From positions 744,001 through 808,000 of the forward strand of contig NZ_CP099966.1 of the NCBI RefSeq assembly GCF_025403485.1: DNA of 64,000 nt. The letters run 5' to 3'. The notes below the pieces were generated by a model. That model searched no databases, had not been told where the DNA came from, and saw nothing but the letters and a program-made list of their open reading frames with translations. This document shows positions 9,188 through 17,266 of this stretch, piece after piece. Made by a program: the position numbers and the translations under genes. This stretch comes from Chryseobacterium paludis. GTDB taxonomy: Bacteria; Bacteroidota; Bacteroidia; Flavobacteriales; Weeksellaceae. Numbering within the stretch: the first letter of the stretch is position 1; each line of letters starts with the position of its first letter.

Positions 9188-10063
9188 ATGAAAAATCTAT
9201 TAAATTCCTGTAAGTTCCTTACGCCATTAGTAATGGTTGTTATTATGATGTTTACAGCATCGCAATTATATGGGCAACAAATAATGCCTTCTAACAGTGG
9301 CTACGTACCGGTTAATGGTATTAAAGTTTATTATGAAGTATATGGTGAGGGTAGACCCATTGTTCTATTGCATGGCGCTTTTATGACCATTGACACAAAC
9401 TGGGGGCAGTTAATTCCAGAGCTGTCAAAAACAAGGAAAGTCATTGCAATTGAATTGCAGGGACATGGACATACAGCATTTTCAGATAGAAAATTGTCTC
9501 ATGCTACCTTAGCAAGTGATGTAGTTGGAGTCATGGATTATCTGAAAATTGAAAGTGCCGATGTAGTAGGGTATAGCTTTGGAGGTGCTATAGCATACGA
9601 ATTTGCTATCCAAAGTCCTAAACGACTTAAGAACCTGGTAATCATTTCTGCGACCTATAAAAGTAGTGGTTGGCTACCTGAGATAAACAATGCTTTTAAG
9701 AACATGAAGCCAGAACTTTTTGCAAACAGCCCTATGCAGACTGCGTATGATGCAGTAGCACCTGATAAAACAAAATGGACAAAATTCTTAGAGCAGATGA
9801 TTGCTTCCGCTGGAGTTCCATATGACTTTGGAGACAATAATATTTCGAAAATTTCTTCACCTGTATTAATTATTTCTGGAGATAATGACGGACTGGATAA
9901 AGTAGAGCTGGCAAAAACATATAAATTGTTGGGAGGTGGTATTTCTGCAGATTTTAAACCAATGCCAAAATCTCAATTAGCCATCGTTCCAGGACAGAGC
10001 CATGTCAGCCTTATGATGCAGACTTCAATTATTTTGGGTTATTTGAACAGTTTTTTAAAGTAA
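9188..10063 (+). CDS. Secreted alpha/beta-hydrolase
   Basis: 291 residues. A signal peptide (residues 1 to about 29, ending QLYGQ) is followed by a complete alpha/beta-hydrolase fold: oxyanion motif LLHGAF (60-65), nucleophile elbow GYSFGGA with Ser130, acid in ISGDNDGLD (D232 or D234), and catalytic His272 in GQSHVSL. The opening GYVPVNGIKVYYEVYGEG is typical of the esterase / haloperoxidase-like branch. Periplasmic location follows from the signal. The DHFR-like reductase gene begins 35 bases downstream on the same strand, so the two may share a transcript. The substrate cannot be named. Confidence 0.85.
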   Translation: MKNLLNSCKFLTPLVMVVIMMFTASQLYGQQIMPSNSGYVPVNGIKVYYEVYGEGRPIVLLHGAFMTIDTNWGQLIPELSKTRKVIAIELQGHGHTAFSDRKLSHATLASDVVGVMDYLKIESADVVGYSFGGAIAYEFAIQSPKRLKNLVIISATYKSSGWLPEINNAFKNMKPELFANSPMQTAYDAVAPDKTKWTKFLEQMIASAGVPYDFGDNNISKISSPVLIISGDNDGLDKVELAKTYKLLGGGISADFKPMPKSQLAIVPGQSHVSLMMQTSIILGYLNSFLK

Positions 10064-10098
10064 TTAAATTCAGATTTAGACTACAAAAAAATAATAAG

Positions 10099-10692
10099 AT
10101 GAGGAAAATAACTGTTTTATCAATGATGACATTGGATGGTGTTATGCAGGCTCCTGGTGGACCTCAGGAAGACGTATCCGGAGACTTCAAATATGGTGGA
10201 TGGACGGTGTCTTACGGGGATGAGCTTTTCGGCGAGATCATGAAAGAAGAAATGAAGCCATCGGATTATCTTTTGGGTAGGAAAACCTTTGATATTTTTT
10301 CATCCTATTGGCCTCAGCATGCTGACTTCTGGCCAGGTATCAATGATGGTAATAAATACATTCTGTCTCACACCGTGGAAGAATCAGATTGGGGAAACAC
10401 CACTTTTATTAAAAGTCTTGAAGACATCAAAATGCTCAAGAATTCGGAAGGTGCTGATATTCAGGTTTGGGGCAGCAGTAAGCTTGTCCAATTGCTGCTA
10501 AAACATGATCTCGTTGATGAAATGCGGCTCAAAATTTACCCCTTAATCCTTGGTGAAGGGAAAAAGCTATTTGAAAATAATATGATCCCGGCGGCATTTA
10601 CATTAACGGAAAATCCGGTAACATCAAAAGGAGTTATTATAGCCACTTACAAACGTGATGGAAAAGTGATAACTGGTGATGTTGAAATTTAG
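10099..10692 (+). CDS. Dihydrofolate-reductase-like (RibD C-terminal domain) protein
   Basis: 197 residues, cytoplasmic. It opens MRKITVLSMMTLDGVMQAPG, the typical first strand and loop of the YyaP/YwjB group of the RibD-C/DHFR superfamily. It continues with DYLLGRKTFDIFSSYWP (nucleotide-binding region) and IQVWGSSKLVQLLLKHDLVDEMRLKIYPLILGEGKKLF, the family's second signature. Members reduce unknown substrates with NADPH; true folate reductase activity is not expected. It sits 35 bases after the secreted hydrolase gene and converges on the MarR-GNAT gene. Confidence 0.88.
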   Translation: MRKITVLSMMTLDGVMQAPGGPQEDVSGDFKYGGWTVSYGDELFGEIMKEEMKPSDYLLGRKTFDIFSSYWPQHADFWPGINDGNKYILSHTVEESDWGNTTFIKSLEDIKMLKNSEGADIQVWGSSKLVQLLLKHDLVDEMRLKIYPLILGEGKKLFENNMIPAAFTLTENPVTSKGVIIATYKRDGKVITGDVEI

Positions 10693-10729
10693 ATTTTGAT
10701 TTTAAGATTATTAACTTTTCTGTCATTTT

Positions 10730-11659
10730 CTAATCGATACTTTTCAACATATGAATTGTTGTAGCGTAATGTCCTGAATTACCGAGTGAGTCATCTAAAT
10801 GTTTGTAACCCAGTTTTTCATATAAAGATACTGCACCTTGAAATACCTCGAAGGATTCCAGGTAGAGTTGATGGTAACCAGCTTTTTTTGCTCTTTCTTC
10901 AATCATATTAAGAAGATATAAGCCAATACCATTTCCCCTTAATTTATCTGAAAGGTAGAACTTGACAATCTCCGCACATGATGAAGGTAGTCCTGGGGTT
11001 GGATAAAAGCCACACCCTCCTAAAATTGTATGATTACATTCTACTACCCAATATTCAGCAGAAGGATGTAGAAAATGTTGATATAATATATCTGTCTGGG
11101 GATCATCATATACGCTTCCTTTTTTAGAAGCATTGAATTCATCAAATACCTGACGAATAAGAGCCGCTAATTGCTCATTGTCCTTTTCTTCAATCGGACG
11201 AATAATGATAGGGTCAACTGGGTCATGATCATCCTTTTGGTGAAGAAGTGAATCGATGGTATTCATACATCGAATGATGGTTTTCAATTTCTCTTTGGAA
11301 AAGTCAGTAAATAAATTTTCTATCTGATTGTCCGAATCAAGATTTATTTTTTCATACGTCATACGACCTACATCTGTAAGATTAATAATATTTGAGCGAT
11401 GGTCTTCTCCAGATTTCTTTTTAATAGTGAGACCCAATTTTTCAAAACGTTTAAGTATCCGGCTTAAGAAACCTTTATCTAATTCAAGAGTACTGGCGAT
11501 TTGTGTTGGTGTTATATCAGAATTGAAATAAATTTCACGCATAACCCTAACCTCCGAAATGCCAAGGTCTCCATCCAGGATACCTTTGTTAAGCAACCCC
11601 AGTACCTGCGTATAATTCCTGTTAAAGGATCTTATTTGGTCAATATATTCTTGTTTCAT
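10730..11659 (-). CDS. MarR-type regulator fused to a GNAT acetyltransferase
   Basis: I place the start at the ATG at 11659 (MKQEYIDQI); a further in-frame ATG at 11674 would touch the palindrome at 11675. Residues 1-145 are a winged-helix MarR domain: SDITPTQIASTLELDKGFLSRILKRFEKLGL is the recognition region and KKSGEDHRSNIINLTD the wing. Residues 160-309 are a GNAT domain: YWVVECNHTILGGCGFYP, then LSDKLRGNGIGLYLLNMIEERA (the acetyl-CoA loop R/Q-x-x-G-x-G/A) and LYEKLGYKHL. This fusion is known in Bacteroidota and other bacteria. It probably represses its own promoter through the adjacent operator and acetylates a small molecule. The effector is unknown. Confidence 0.9.
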   Translation of the reverse strand: MKQEYIDQIRSFNRNYTQVLGLLNKGILDGDLGISEVRVMREIYFNSDITPTQIASTLELDKGFLSRILKRFEKLGLTIKKKSGEDHRSNIINLTDVGRMTYEKINLDSDNQIENLFTDFSKEKLKTIIRCMNTIDSLLHQKDDHDPVDPIIIRPIEEKDNEQLAALIRQVFDEFNASKKGSVYDDPQTDILYQHFLHPSAEYWVVECNHTILGGCGFYPTPGLPSSCAEIVKFYLSDKLRGNGIGLYLLNMIEERAKKAGYHQLYLESFEVFQGAVSLYEKLGYKHLDDSLGNSGHYATTIHMLKSID

Positions 11660-11674
11660 AATGTAAAAATACAC

Positions 11675-11697
11675 AATAGTTGACTAAGTCAACTATT
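11675..11697. promoter_or_regulatory. Perfect 23-bp palindrome, probable MarR operator
   Basis: AATAGTTGAC, a 3-base spacer (taa), and GTCAACTATT form an inverted repeat with 10-base arms and no mismatch. It ends 16 bases upstream of the MarR-GNAT start at 11659. Size and symmetry match MarR operators and the location fits autoregulation; regulator binding is inference. Confidence 0.7.
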
Positions 11698-11737
11698 TTT
11701 AGTGGAAATATTATTTCATTATTATTTTACATTAAAA

Positions 11738-11763
11738 AAAAGCTGCCCAAAAGGACAGCTTTT
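11738..11763 (-). terminator. Terminator after the GG-leader peptide pair
   Basis: AAAAGCTGcCC pairs with GGaCAGCTTTT across a 4-base loop. On the minus strand the hairpin runs into seven T residues, the form of an intrinsic terminator for the two small genes read leftwards from 12106. It also isolates them from the MarR-GNAT promoter region. Confidence 0.75.
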
Positions 11764-11787
11764 ATATGATCTAAAAACTTGTAGTAT

Positions 11788-11934
11788 TTAGCTCAATATC
11801 TCACATGGTGCAAAACAATACACCCAAGGACATCTTTTTGTTCCTGGAGGAGGACAACATGCTTCAGAGCACGTCACGGCACCACCATTAATATTCTTCA
11901 GGTGATCTCTTGAAATTTTCTTAAAATTTTTCAT
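11788..11934 (-). CDS. GG-leader (bacteriocin-like) small peptide A, 48 aa
   Basis: Translation by hand from the ATG at 11934 gives a 48-residue peptide that begins MKNFKKISRDHLKNINGG and ends CFAPCEILS. The leader matches the short MKNLKKLxRxxLKxINGG leaders of small Bacteroidota bacteriocin-like peptides, with a double-glycine cleavage site after residue 18. The 30-residue core has six cysteines (C22, C26, C27, C35, C40, C44), Pro-Pro-Pro (28-30) and two aromatic clusters, so disulfides or other modification are plausible. Peptide B lies upstream on the same strand, 28 bases away. No C39-peptidase ABC exporter is in the window, so a distant exporter would have to process it. Function (antibacterial, signal or surface) is unknown. 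Confidence 0.75.
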   Translation of the reverse strand: MKNFKKISRDHLKNINGGAVTCSEACCPPPGTKRCPWVYCFAPCEILS

Positions 11935-11962
11935 AATAAAGTAATTTGGTTGAACTTAAGAA

Positions 11963-12106
11963 TTACGGTTGATTTCCGCCACCACATCCGTCATATGGCA
12001 TACACTGCCATTTTCCGTTGATCAAACACAGTTGTCCACCCATGCAGTTAATGCCGCCCTGGATGGTTTTCATTTCTTGTCTGTTGATTTTTTTTAAATT
12101 TTTCAT
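11963..12106 (-). CDS. GG-leader (bacteriocin-like) small peptide B, 47 aa
   Basis: Hand translation from the ATG at 12106 gives 47 residues. The leader MKNLKKINRQEMKTIQGG is near-identical in plan to that of peptide A and ends in the double glycine (17-18). The core starts INCMGGQLC and has four cysteines (C21, C27, C35, C41), ending in a glycine-rich tail (CGGGNQP). The shared leader with unrelated cores is the pattern of a peptide family handled by one exporter/protease. The two genes probably form one transcript ending at the hairpin at 11738-11763. The related peptides I recall in Chryseobacterium are annotated only as bacteriocin-like, with no proven activity. Confidence 0.75.
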   Translation of the reverse strand: MKNLKKINRQEMKTIQGGINCMGGQLCLINGKWQCMPYDGCGGGNQP

Positions 12107-12514
12107 AAGAATTTAATTTTATAATTTGCTATTCTGCTTTAGTTTTGCAGATTACGTTTAGTTCATTCTAAATTAATCAATTTTGGTTAATTGAAGTGAA
12201 ATTATTATTAAAATATTAATATTCAATTAGTTTACTTATGGAATGTAGGTTTTGAAGTATTATTTTATCTGTAATTTGATTAATCATTGTTAAGTTCTAA
12301 GTATTTATATTCTTGATTTTCATTTATTTTTTGATTTTAAATTAAACTTCGATAATTTTTGAAAATTCTGTCTTTGACTATTTTTCTATAAATATTTCCT
12401 TAATATTGAAATGAAATTACCTGATGTTAACTTAAAGACTGATTTAAGACCTTTCTTAAAAATGGTGTCTTGTGATGAATGATTATGATTTTCTTATTTT
12501 TTAAAACTAAAATA
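12107..12514. other. AT-rich divergent intergenic region
   Basis: About 400 bases between the leftward GG-leader peptides and the rightward esterase gene; it must hold both promoters. An imperfect inverted repeat, TTAATC-aatttt-GGTTAA (12174-12191, one mismatched pair), is the only structure I noticed. No coding frame is convincing. Confidence 0.3.
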
Positions 12515-13645
12515 ATGCAGTACCTACAAAAGATATTTCTTAGTTTCATTTTATTTTCTTCAATAGCATTTTCCCAAACCTATACAATTACTTCTACAGC
12601 CTTGCCTGGAAAAGCATTTCCTAAAATAGATGCAGAGAGGAAAGCGAAATTTCGTGTTTATTTTCCAGATGCAAAATCGGTGACCTTAGATGGTGGTGAT
12701 GGAATGAAAAGTATAAAATCCCTTGTTTCAAAAGATAAAGATGGCTTTTGGAATATCTCAACAACACCGTTGGAAATAGGGTTTCATTATTACTGGTTGA
12801 ATGTGGATGGCAAACGGGTAAATGATCCAAATACACAGCTGTATTTTGGCTATGGCCAACCTACCAGTGGTATTGAAGTTCCCTCAGGAGAAGATTTTTT
12901 TATGGAGAAAAATGTAAAACACGGGGAAATAGTTGATGACAGCTTAAATTCGAATATAACACAGGGTAAAAGAAATTTTAAAGTATATCTTCCCCCGAAT
13001 TACGGATCGGAGAAGCTACCTGTTCTGTACTTATATCATGGTACAGGAGAAGATATTACAGGATGGGAAAAACAAGGTTTTATCCGCCAAATTCTTGATA
13101 ACCTTTTTGCAGAGAAAAAAGCTAAGGAAATGATCGTGGTTATGGATTATGGAGTTGCATTAAATCCAGAAGAAGAAAAGATGGCAGATGATTATCCAAG
13201 AACTGTTCTTTCTTCCAAAAACCTTAACAAAAACCTTACTCAGGAACTGATTCCCTATATTGAAAAGAAATATAAAACGACTGATAAAAAAGCTATTGCC
13301 GGACTTTCTCGCGGAAGTTATCAGGCCATGCTTATCGGAGCTAGTCATCCTGAGATGTTTTCAGCAATTGGGGTATTTAGCCCAGTGATTTATGAAGGTA
13401 CCGAATCCGACCCTTTTAAAGAACTTCCAATCGGAAACTTATTAAAATCAAAGAAAAAGCCTTACTTTTTTATTGGAATCGGGGAAAAAGAAGAGGCAAG
13501 GTTTTTTGAATTTAATAAAACATTGAATGATTTTTTTAGCCAAAATAAGTATTCTTACACTTTATACAGTTCTGCAGGCACTTATCATGAATGGCTTACC
13601 TGGAGAAGATCTCTATATCAGTTTGCTCAGAAGATTTTCAAATAA
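12515..13645 (+). CDS. Secreted esterase with N-terminal Ig-like (CBM48/E-set) domain
   Basis: I start at the ATG at 12515, since MQYLQKIFLSFILFSSIAFSQ is a standard signal peptide; an upstream in-frame ATG at 12479 would add an unlikely 12 residues. Residues 25-125 form a beta-sandwich with RVYFPDAKSVTLDGGDG and GFHYYWLNVDGKRVNDP, as in feruloyl-esterase and enterochelin-esterase relatives. Residues 150-376 form an alpha/beta-hydrolase of the esterase D/Fes type: LPVLYLYHGTGED, nucleophile Ser265 in GLSRGSYQA, and a late histidine in GTYHEWLTWRRSLYQFA. Likely a periplasmic or exported ester hydrolase acting on plant acyl-sugars or siderophores; the substrate is uncertain. It is convergent with the NRPS-like gene. 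Confidence 0.85.
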   Translation: MQYLQKIFLSFILFSSIAFSQTYTITSTALPGKAFPKIDAERKAKFRVYFPDAKSVTLDGGDGMKSIKSLVSKDKDGFWNISTTPLEIGFHYYWLNVDGKRVNDPNTQLYFGYGQPTSGIEVPSGEDFFMEKNVKHGEIVDDSLNSNITQGKRNFKVYLPPNYGSEKLPVLYLYHGTGEDITGWEKQGFIRQILDNLFAEKKAKEMIVVMDYGVALNPEEEKMADDYPRTVLSSKNLNKNLTQELIPYIEKKYKTTDKKAIAGLSRGSYQAMLIGASHPEMFSAIGVFSPVIYEGTESDPFKELPIGNLLKSKKKPYFFIGIGEKEEARFFEFNKTLNDFFSQNKYSYTLYSSAGTYHEWLTWRRSLYQFAQKIFK

Positions 13646-13677
13646 AATCCCCGGCCAGAACCAGGGATAAACCATAA

Positions 13678-16600
13678 CTAAGAATGCAGGCCAAGATACT
13701 TTAAATAAGAATCGAGGAGTGGTTTGTCGAACACAGGTTCTTTAATATCAGAATCTTTGAGGAACTCCTGTACATTTGAACAGTCCCAAATGTAAGTATG
13801 CTGATAAAGTTCCACCGTAGACAAACCTTCGTGCATATTATCTTTAAACAAACTTGTCAATGGATATAATCTGTTTTTGCTGTCATTCTCCCAATGTTTT
13901 CGCCATTCTTTATAGGGAAGGGGGCTAAGCTGGTAGGGGTAATTTTTTTTAAGCAGGTCAAAGAAACCTTCCAAGGTCAGATTGGTCTCCGGGTTGGCAA
14001 TCAGATTGAATTTCTTTCCGATGGCATTTTTATTTTTTGTAATATGAGCCATTGATTTAGTCATATAGTCAACTGTTATCAAACCTTCTCTTAACTCTGT
14101 TAATGCAGGATAAGACTTAAATTCAATACAGTTTTTCACCAGACCCGACCACCACTGATAGGGCGCACTTGCTCCGGATTCACTATGGCACATTGCATAT
14201 CCCAGACGATAAGTAATTAATGGGAGACCTTCTTTTGCAGCCAGATCGGCTATGGCTTCCATTACGTACTTACTTCTGACATAGCCGATATCTTTACTTA
14301 CTGATACAATGTTTTGTTCAATATCATCAGATTCCAGCATTACTTTTTTTCCGGTAAACACATGTCCCCAACTGTAAACAGAAATAGTAGATAACAAAGC
14401 AAGGCATTTTGTTCTTTGAGCTCCTGCAAGTCTTATAATTTCTCTGAGCCCATCAACATTGGGAGCTTTCATATAAGAATAAGGCTCAATAAAGTTTACG
14501 GAACTACCGGAATGATAAATCAGATCAATAGTTGTTGCCAGCATATTAAATATTTCCTCTGATAATCCGAGCGAAGGTGCTGCCAGATCACCTAAAACAG
14601 GGATAATTCTTGATCGCTGTTCATGGTTTTGAGGGACATGAAATTGAATAAAACACTTTTCTATTTTTTCCATTGCATGAAATTCATCCTGGGCTCTTAC
14701 CAGACAATAAATATCTGCGGTAGTTGTATCTAAAAGTTCCTGTAAAAGATGAATTCCTACAAATCCTGTGGCACCGGTCAATAATATTGCTGATGGATCT
14801 TCAATTTTTTTTGGATCAAAATTATCCTCAAAATAGGTTCCGGAATTCAGATAGACATCTTGCTGTAATTCAACATAAGGCTCCACATCTTCGAGAGGAA
14901 TTGCCTCCCTTGCTTCCTTAGCACGGGCTATCAGTACATTGGCGAGATTTCGTAAGACAGGATATTGATAAATATCGCGTAGGTATACTTTTACATTTAA
15001 TTTTTCCTGTAATGCAACAGCTACAATAGCTACTAAAAGAGAATTTCCGCCAATATCAAAGAACTGATCTGTCATATTAATGATGGGAAGTTCTAGTTCT
15101 GATGACCAAATATCTGCGATAATTCTTTCGGTCTCATTTGTTGGTGGTTCGTGGGAGATAAGTTCCTTAGCTTCCTTATCAGCTAAGCTCTGTAAAAGAT
15201 CAGTATTTGTTTTTCCATTGGCCGTTAATGGTATTTTATCAATAGCAATAATCTGTGCGGGAATCATATACCCTGGCAATTCCTCTTTGAGCTGATTTCT
15301 GATCAGTGCAATGTTTTTTTCCACATTAGGTTTTAAAACAATAAAAGCAGTTAGGTATTTGTTATCTCCTGAAGTGTTTTTTGTGATTACTATTGCTTCC
15401 TGTATTCCCTCCAACCGGTCAAAGGTGCGTTCTATTTCTCCTAATTCAACACGGAATCCTCTAATTTTCACCTGATTATCAATTCTTCCAAGAAATTGAA
15501 TATCTCCCTCTGAAGTCCATCTGGCAAGATCTCCTGTACGATACAGTTTTTCAGTTTCCATAAAAGGATTAACAATGAACTTTGAAGAGGTGAGTTCTTC
15601 ATTATTAAGATATCCTTTAGCTAATAAAATTCCACTAATATACAGTTCTCCAGTTGCACCTATCGGCAATAGTTCCATTTGGTTTCCCAGAATATAAGCT
15701 TTAGCATTGGCTATTGGTTTACCAATTGAAGAAACATATTCTCCATTAATATCTTTTACCTTTTTAAAAGTAGCATAAACTGTACATTCTGTAGGTCCGT
15801 AATAATCAACAAGCTCATAGCTTAATCCGTTGGTAAGTACCGGTTTAAGTTTTTCACCTCCTGTGAAAAGATATTGCAGTGCAAGGTCACCGTAATTTTT
15901 AGTCTGTGCTACAACTGCCGGAGCTAAAACAGTAGGTACGAAACCGTGAGTAATTCTGTTCTTGTGATAAAAGTTAACCAATGCTGAAGCGGCAGTCCTT
16001 TCTTCACTATCTGTTATAAAAAGAGTTGCACCCGCAGTAAGGGCTGACCAGGTTTCCCATACTGATATATCAAATGCTAATCCTGCAACCAGAGTTAGAT
16101 GAGAAGTATGATCTACATTAAAATGACTGTTATGCCAGGATACTAAATGCTGGATGCTTTCATGAGTAATCATTACTCCTTTAGGATTTCCTGTTGAGCC
16201 AGAGGTATAAATTGTATAAGCAAGGGCATTGTAATGGGGGATAACCTCCGGTTGTTGAACGGATAAATTTGTGAGATCTTCTTTTTGATCGAGATAAAAA
16301 ATCTGGCAGATTTTACTTCCTGCAAATGATTGGCTGAGGGTATGATTGGTAATAATGATTTCTGCTTTAGTATCATTAAGAATATATTCTACACGTTTTA
16401 CAGGATACGCCGGATCTATAGGTACATAAGCTGCACCTGTTTTTAAAACTCCGAGAATGGCAATGATCCATTCCAGTGAGCGGTCGAGCCAGACGGGAAC
16501 AAACATACCTTCTGTTACTCCTTTTGCGATCAGGATATTGGCAAGCTGATTGCTTTTCTGATCCAGCTCGCGGTAGGTTATTTGTTGATTCTGATAGATG

Positions 16601-16782
16601 GCTGCTGTATGATCTGCATGAAGACTGACTTGTTTTTGGAAAAGAGAAACCAAAGTTTGTTCTTTCTGGAAGCTCCAACTGGTGTCATTAAACTCATTTA
16701 GAAGTTTATATCTGTCTTCCGGAGATAGGGAAACTGAGGTTAAATTTTTTTGTGTTTCTGATGTTGAATTGATGTTTGACAT
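13678..16782 (-). CDS. Single-module NRPS-like enzyme: adenylation, carrier protein, thioester reductase
   Basis: 1034 residues. A domain about 35-530: A3 TSGSTGNPKG (193-202), A4 FDISVWE (237-243), A5 YGPTE (329-333), A7 YRTGDL (414-419), A8 from GRIDNQVKIRGFRVELGE, and the A10 lysine in NGKTN (524). Carrier domain about 548-620, with the phosphopantetheine serine in DIGGNSLL (S581). Reductase about 665-1034: LLTGATGFVG (668-676), LLSTISVYSWG, and catalytic YVRSK of an extended SDR. There is no condensation or thioesterase domain. It should activate one acid, load it on the carrier and release it as aldehyde or alcohol using NADPH. Reading the pocket by eye gives D-I-W-G-F-G-Y-V-Y-K, which I cannot match to a substrate. 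No phosphopantetheinyl transferase lies nearby. Confidence 0.9.
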   Translation of the reverse strand: MSNINSTSETQKNLTSVSLSPEDRYKLLNEFNDTSWSFQKEQTLVSLFQKQVSLHADHTAAIYQNQQITYRELDQKSNQLANILIAKGVTEGMFVPVWLDRSLEWIIAILGVLKTGAAYVPIDPAYPVKRVEYILNDTKAEIIITNHTLSQSFAGSKICQIFYLDQKEDLTNLSVQQPEVIPHYNALAYTIYTSGSTGNPKGVMITHESIQHLVSWHNSHFNVDHTSHLTLVAGLAFDISVWETWSALTAGATLFITDSEERTAASALVNFYHKNRITHGFVPTVLAPAVVAQTKNYGDLALQYLFTGGEKLKPVLTNGLSYELVDYYGPTECTVYATFKKVKDINGEYVSSIGKPIANAKAYILGNQMELLPIGATGELYISGILLAKGYLNNEELTSSKFIVNPFMETEKLYRTGDLARWTSEGDIQFLGRIDNQVKIRGFRVELGEIERTFDRLEGIQEAIVITKNTSGDNKYLTAFIVLKPNVEKNIALIRNQLKEELPGYMIPAQIIAIDKIPLTANGKTNTDLLQSLADKEAKELISHEPPTNETERIIADIWSSELELPIINMTDQFFDIGGNSLLVAIVAVALQEKLNVKVYLRDIYQYPVLRNLANVLIARAKEAREAIPLEDVEPYVELQQDVYLNSGTYFEDNFDPKKIEDPSAILLTGATGFVGIHLLQELLDTTTADIYCLVRAQDEFHAMEKIEKCFIQFHVPQNHEQRSRIIPVLGDLAAPSLGLSEEIFNMLATTIDLIYHSGSSVNFIEPYSYMKAPNVDGLREIIRLAGAQRTKCLALLSTISVYSWGHVFTGKKVMLESDDIEQNIVSVSKDIGYVRSKYVMEAIADLAAKEGLPLITYRLGYAMCHSESGASAPYQWWSGLVKNCIEFKSYPALTELREGLITVDYMTKSMAHITKNKNAIGKKFNLIANPETNLTLEGFFDLLKKNYPYQLSPLPYKEWRKHWENDSKNRLYPLTSLFKDNMHEGLSTVELYQHTYIWDCSNVQEFLKDSDIKEPVFDKPLLDSYLKYLGLHS

Positions 16783-17266
16783 ATTAGTTTTTTTGATTTG
16801 GTTAAAAGTTTAATATTGTTTTTTTTATTTGTTAAAATTCATGAAGTGTCTGATGATAATTTATTCATAATGCAATATGTTTAGTAATGGAATAATAAAT
16901 TTAAAATAATAAATTGAATAGAGTATGTTCTAAATGTTAAATTTTCACATCAGAGAGAATTAAATATTCATTGCAAAGCTGCTTTTGTAATGAAAGAAGA
17001 AGTAATACCTTCCTGTATTGATCTCCTGTATGTTTTGATTAGTAGGTATTGAAACAGTTTTGGAGTCAATAATAGAGACAAAGGAAATTTGTATTTTTAA
17101 CTCATATTTAAAGCACGCAGAAATTGTAAAAAGAAATGGAATCAGTCACGAAAATTAAAATCTATCATTTAACCGGATCAATTTATCGTCTTTATTTTTC
17201 ATTACATAAATTTGTAAAAAAACTTATGACAAATTGATTACTATAAGTTTTTGGTTTAATGAATTC
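16783..17266. other. Intergenic region upstream of the NRPS-like gene
   Basis: About 480 AT-rich bases between the NRPS-like start and the end of the SDR gene, both read leftwards. The NRPS-like promoter must be here. I found no coding frame, strong hairpin or clear -7/-33 pair. Confidence 0.35.

Noticed and set aside
11788..12106. A complete bacteriocin biosynthesis cluster around the GG-leader peptides
   Set aside because: No exporter, modification enzyme or immunity gene is recognisable within the window; the adjacent MarR-GNAT and esterase genes are not typical partners.
13647..13670. Possible hairpin (CCCcGG...CCaGGG) between the esterase and NRPS-like genes
   Set aside because: The stem is short with mismatches and there is no T tract on either side, so it does not qualify as a terminator.
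15080..15295. Plus-strand open frame inside the NRPS-like gene
   Set aside because: It is antisense to a well-supported coding region with clear motifs; its codon pattern is a shadow of that gene.
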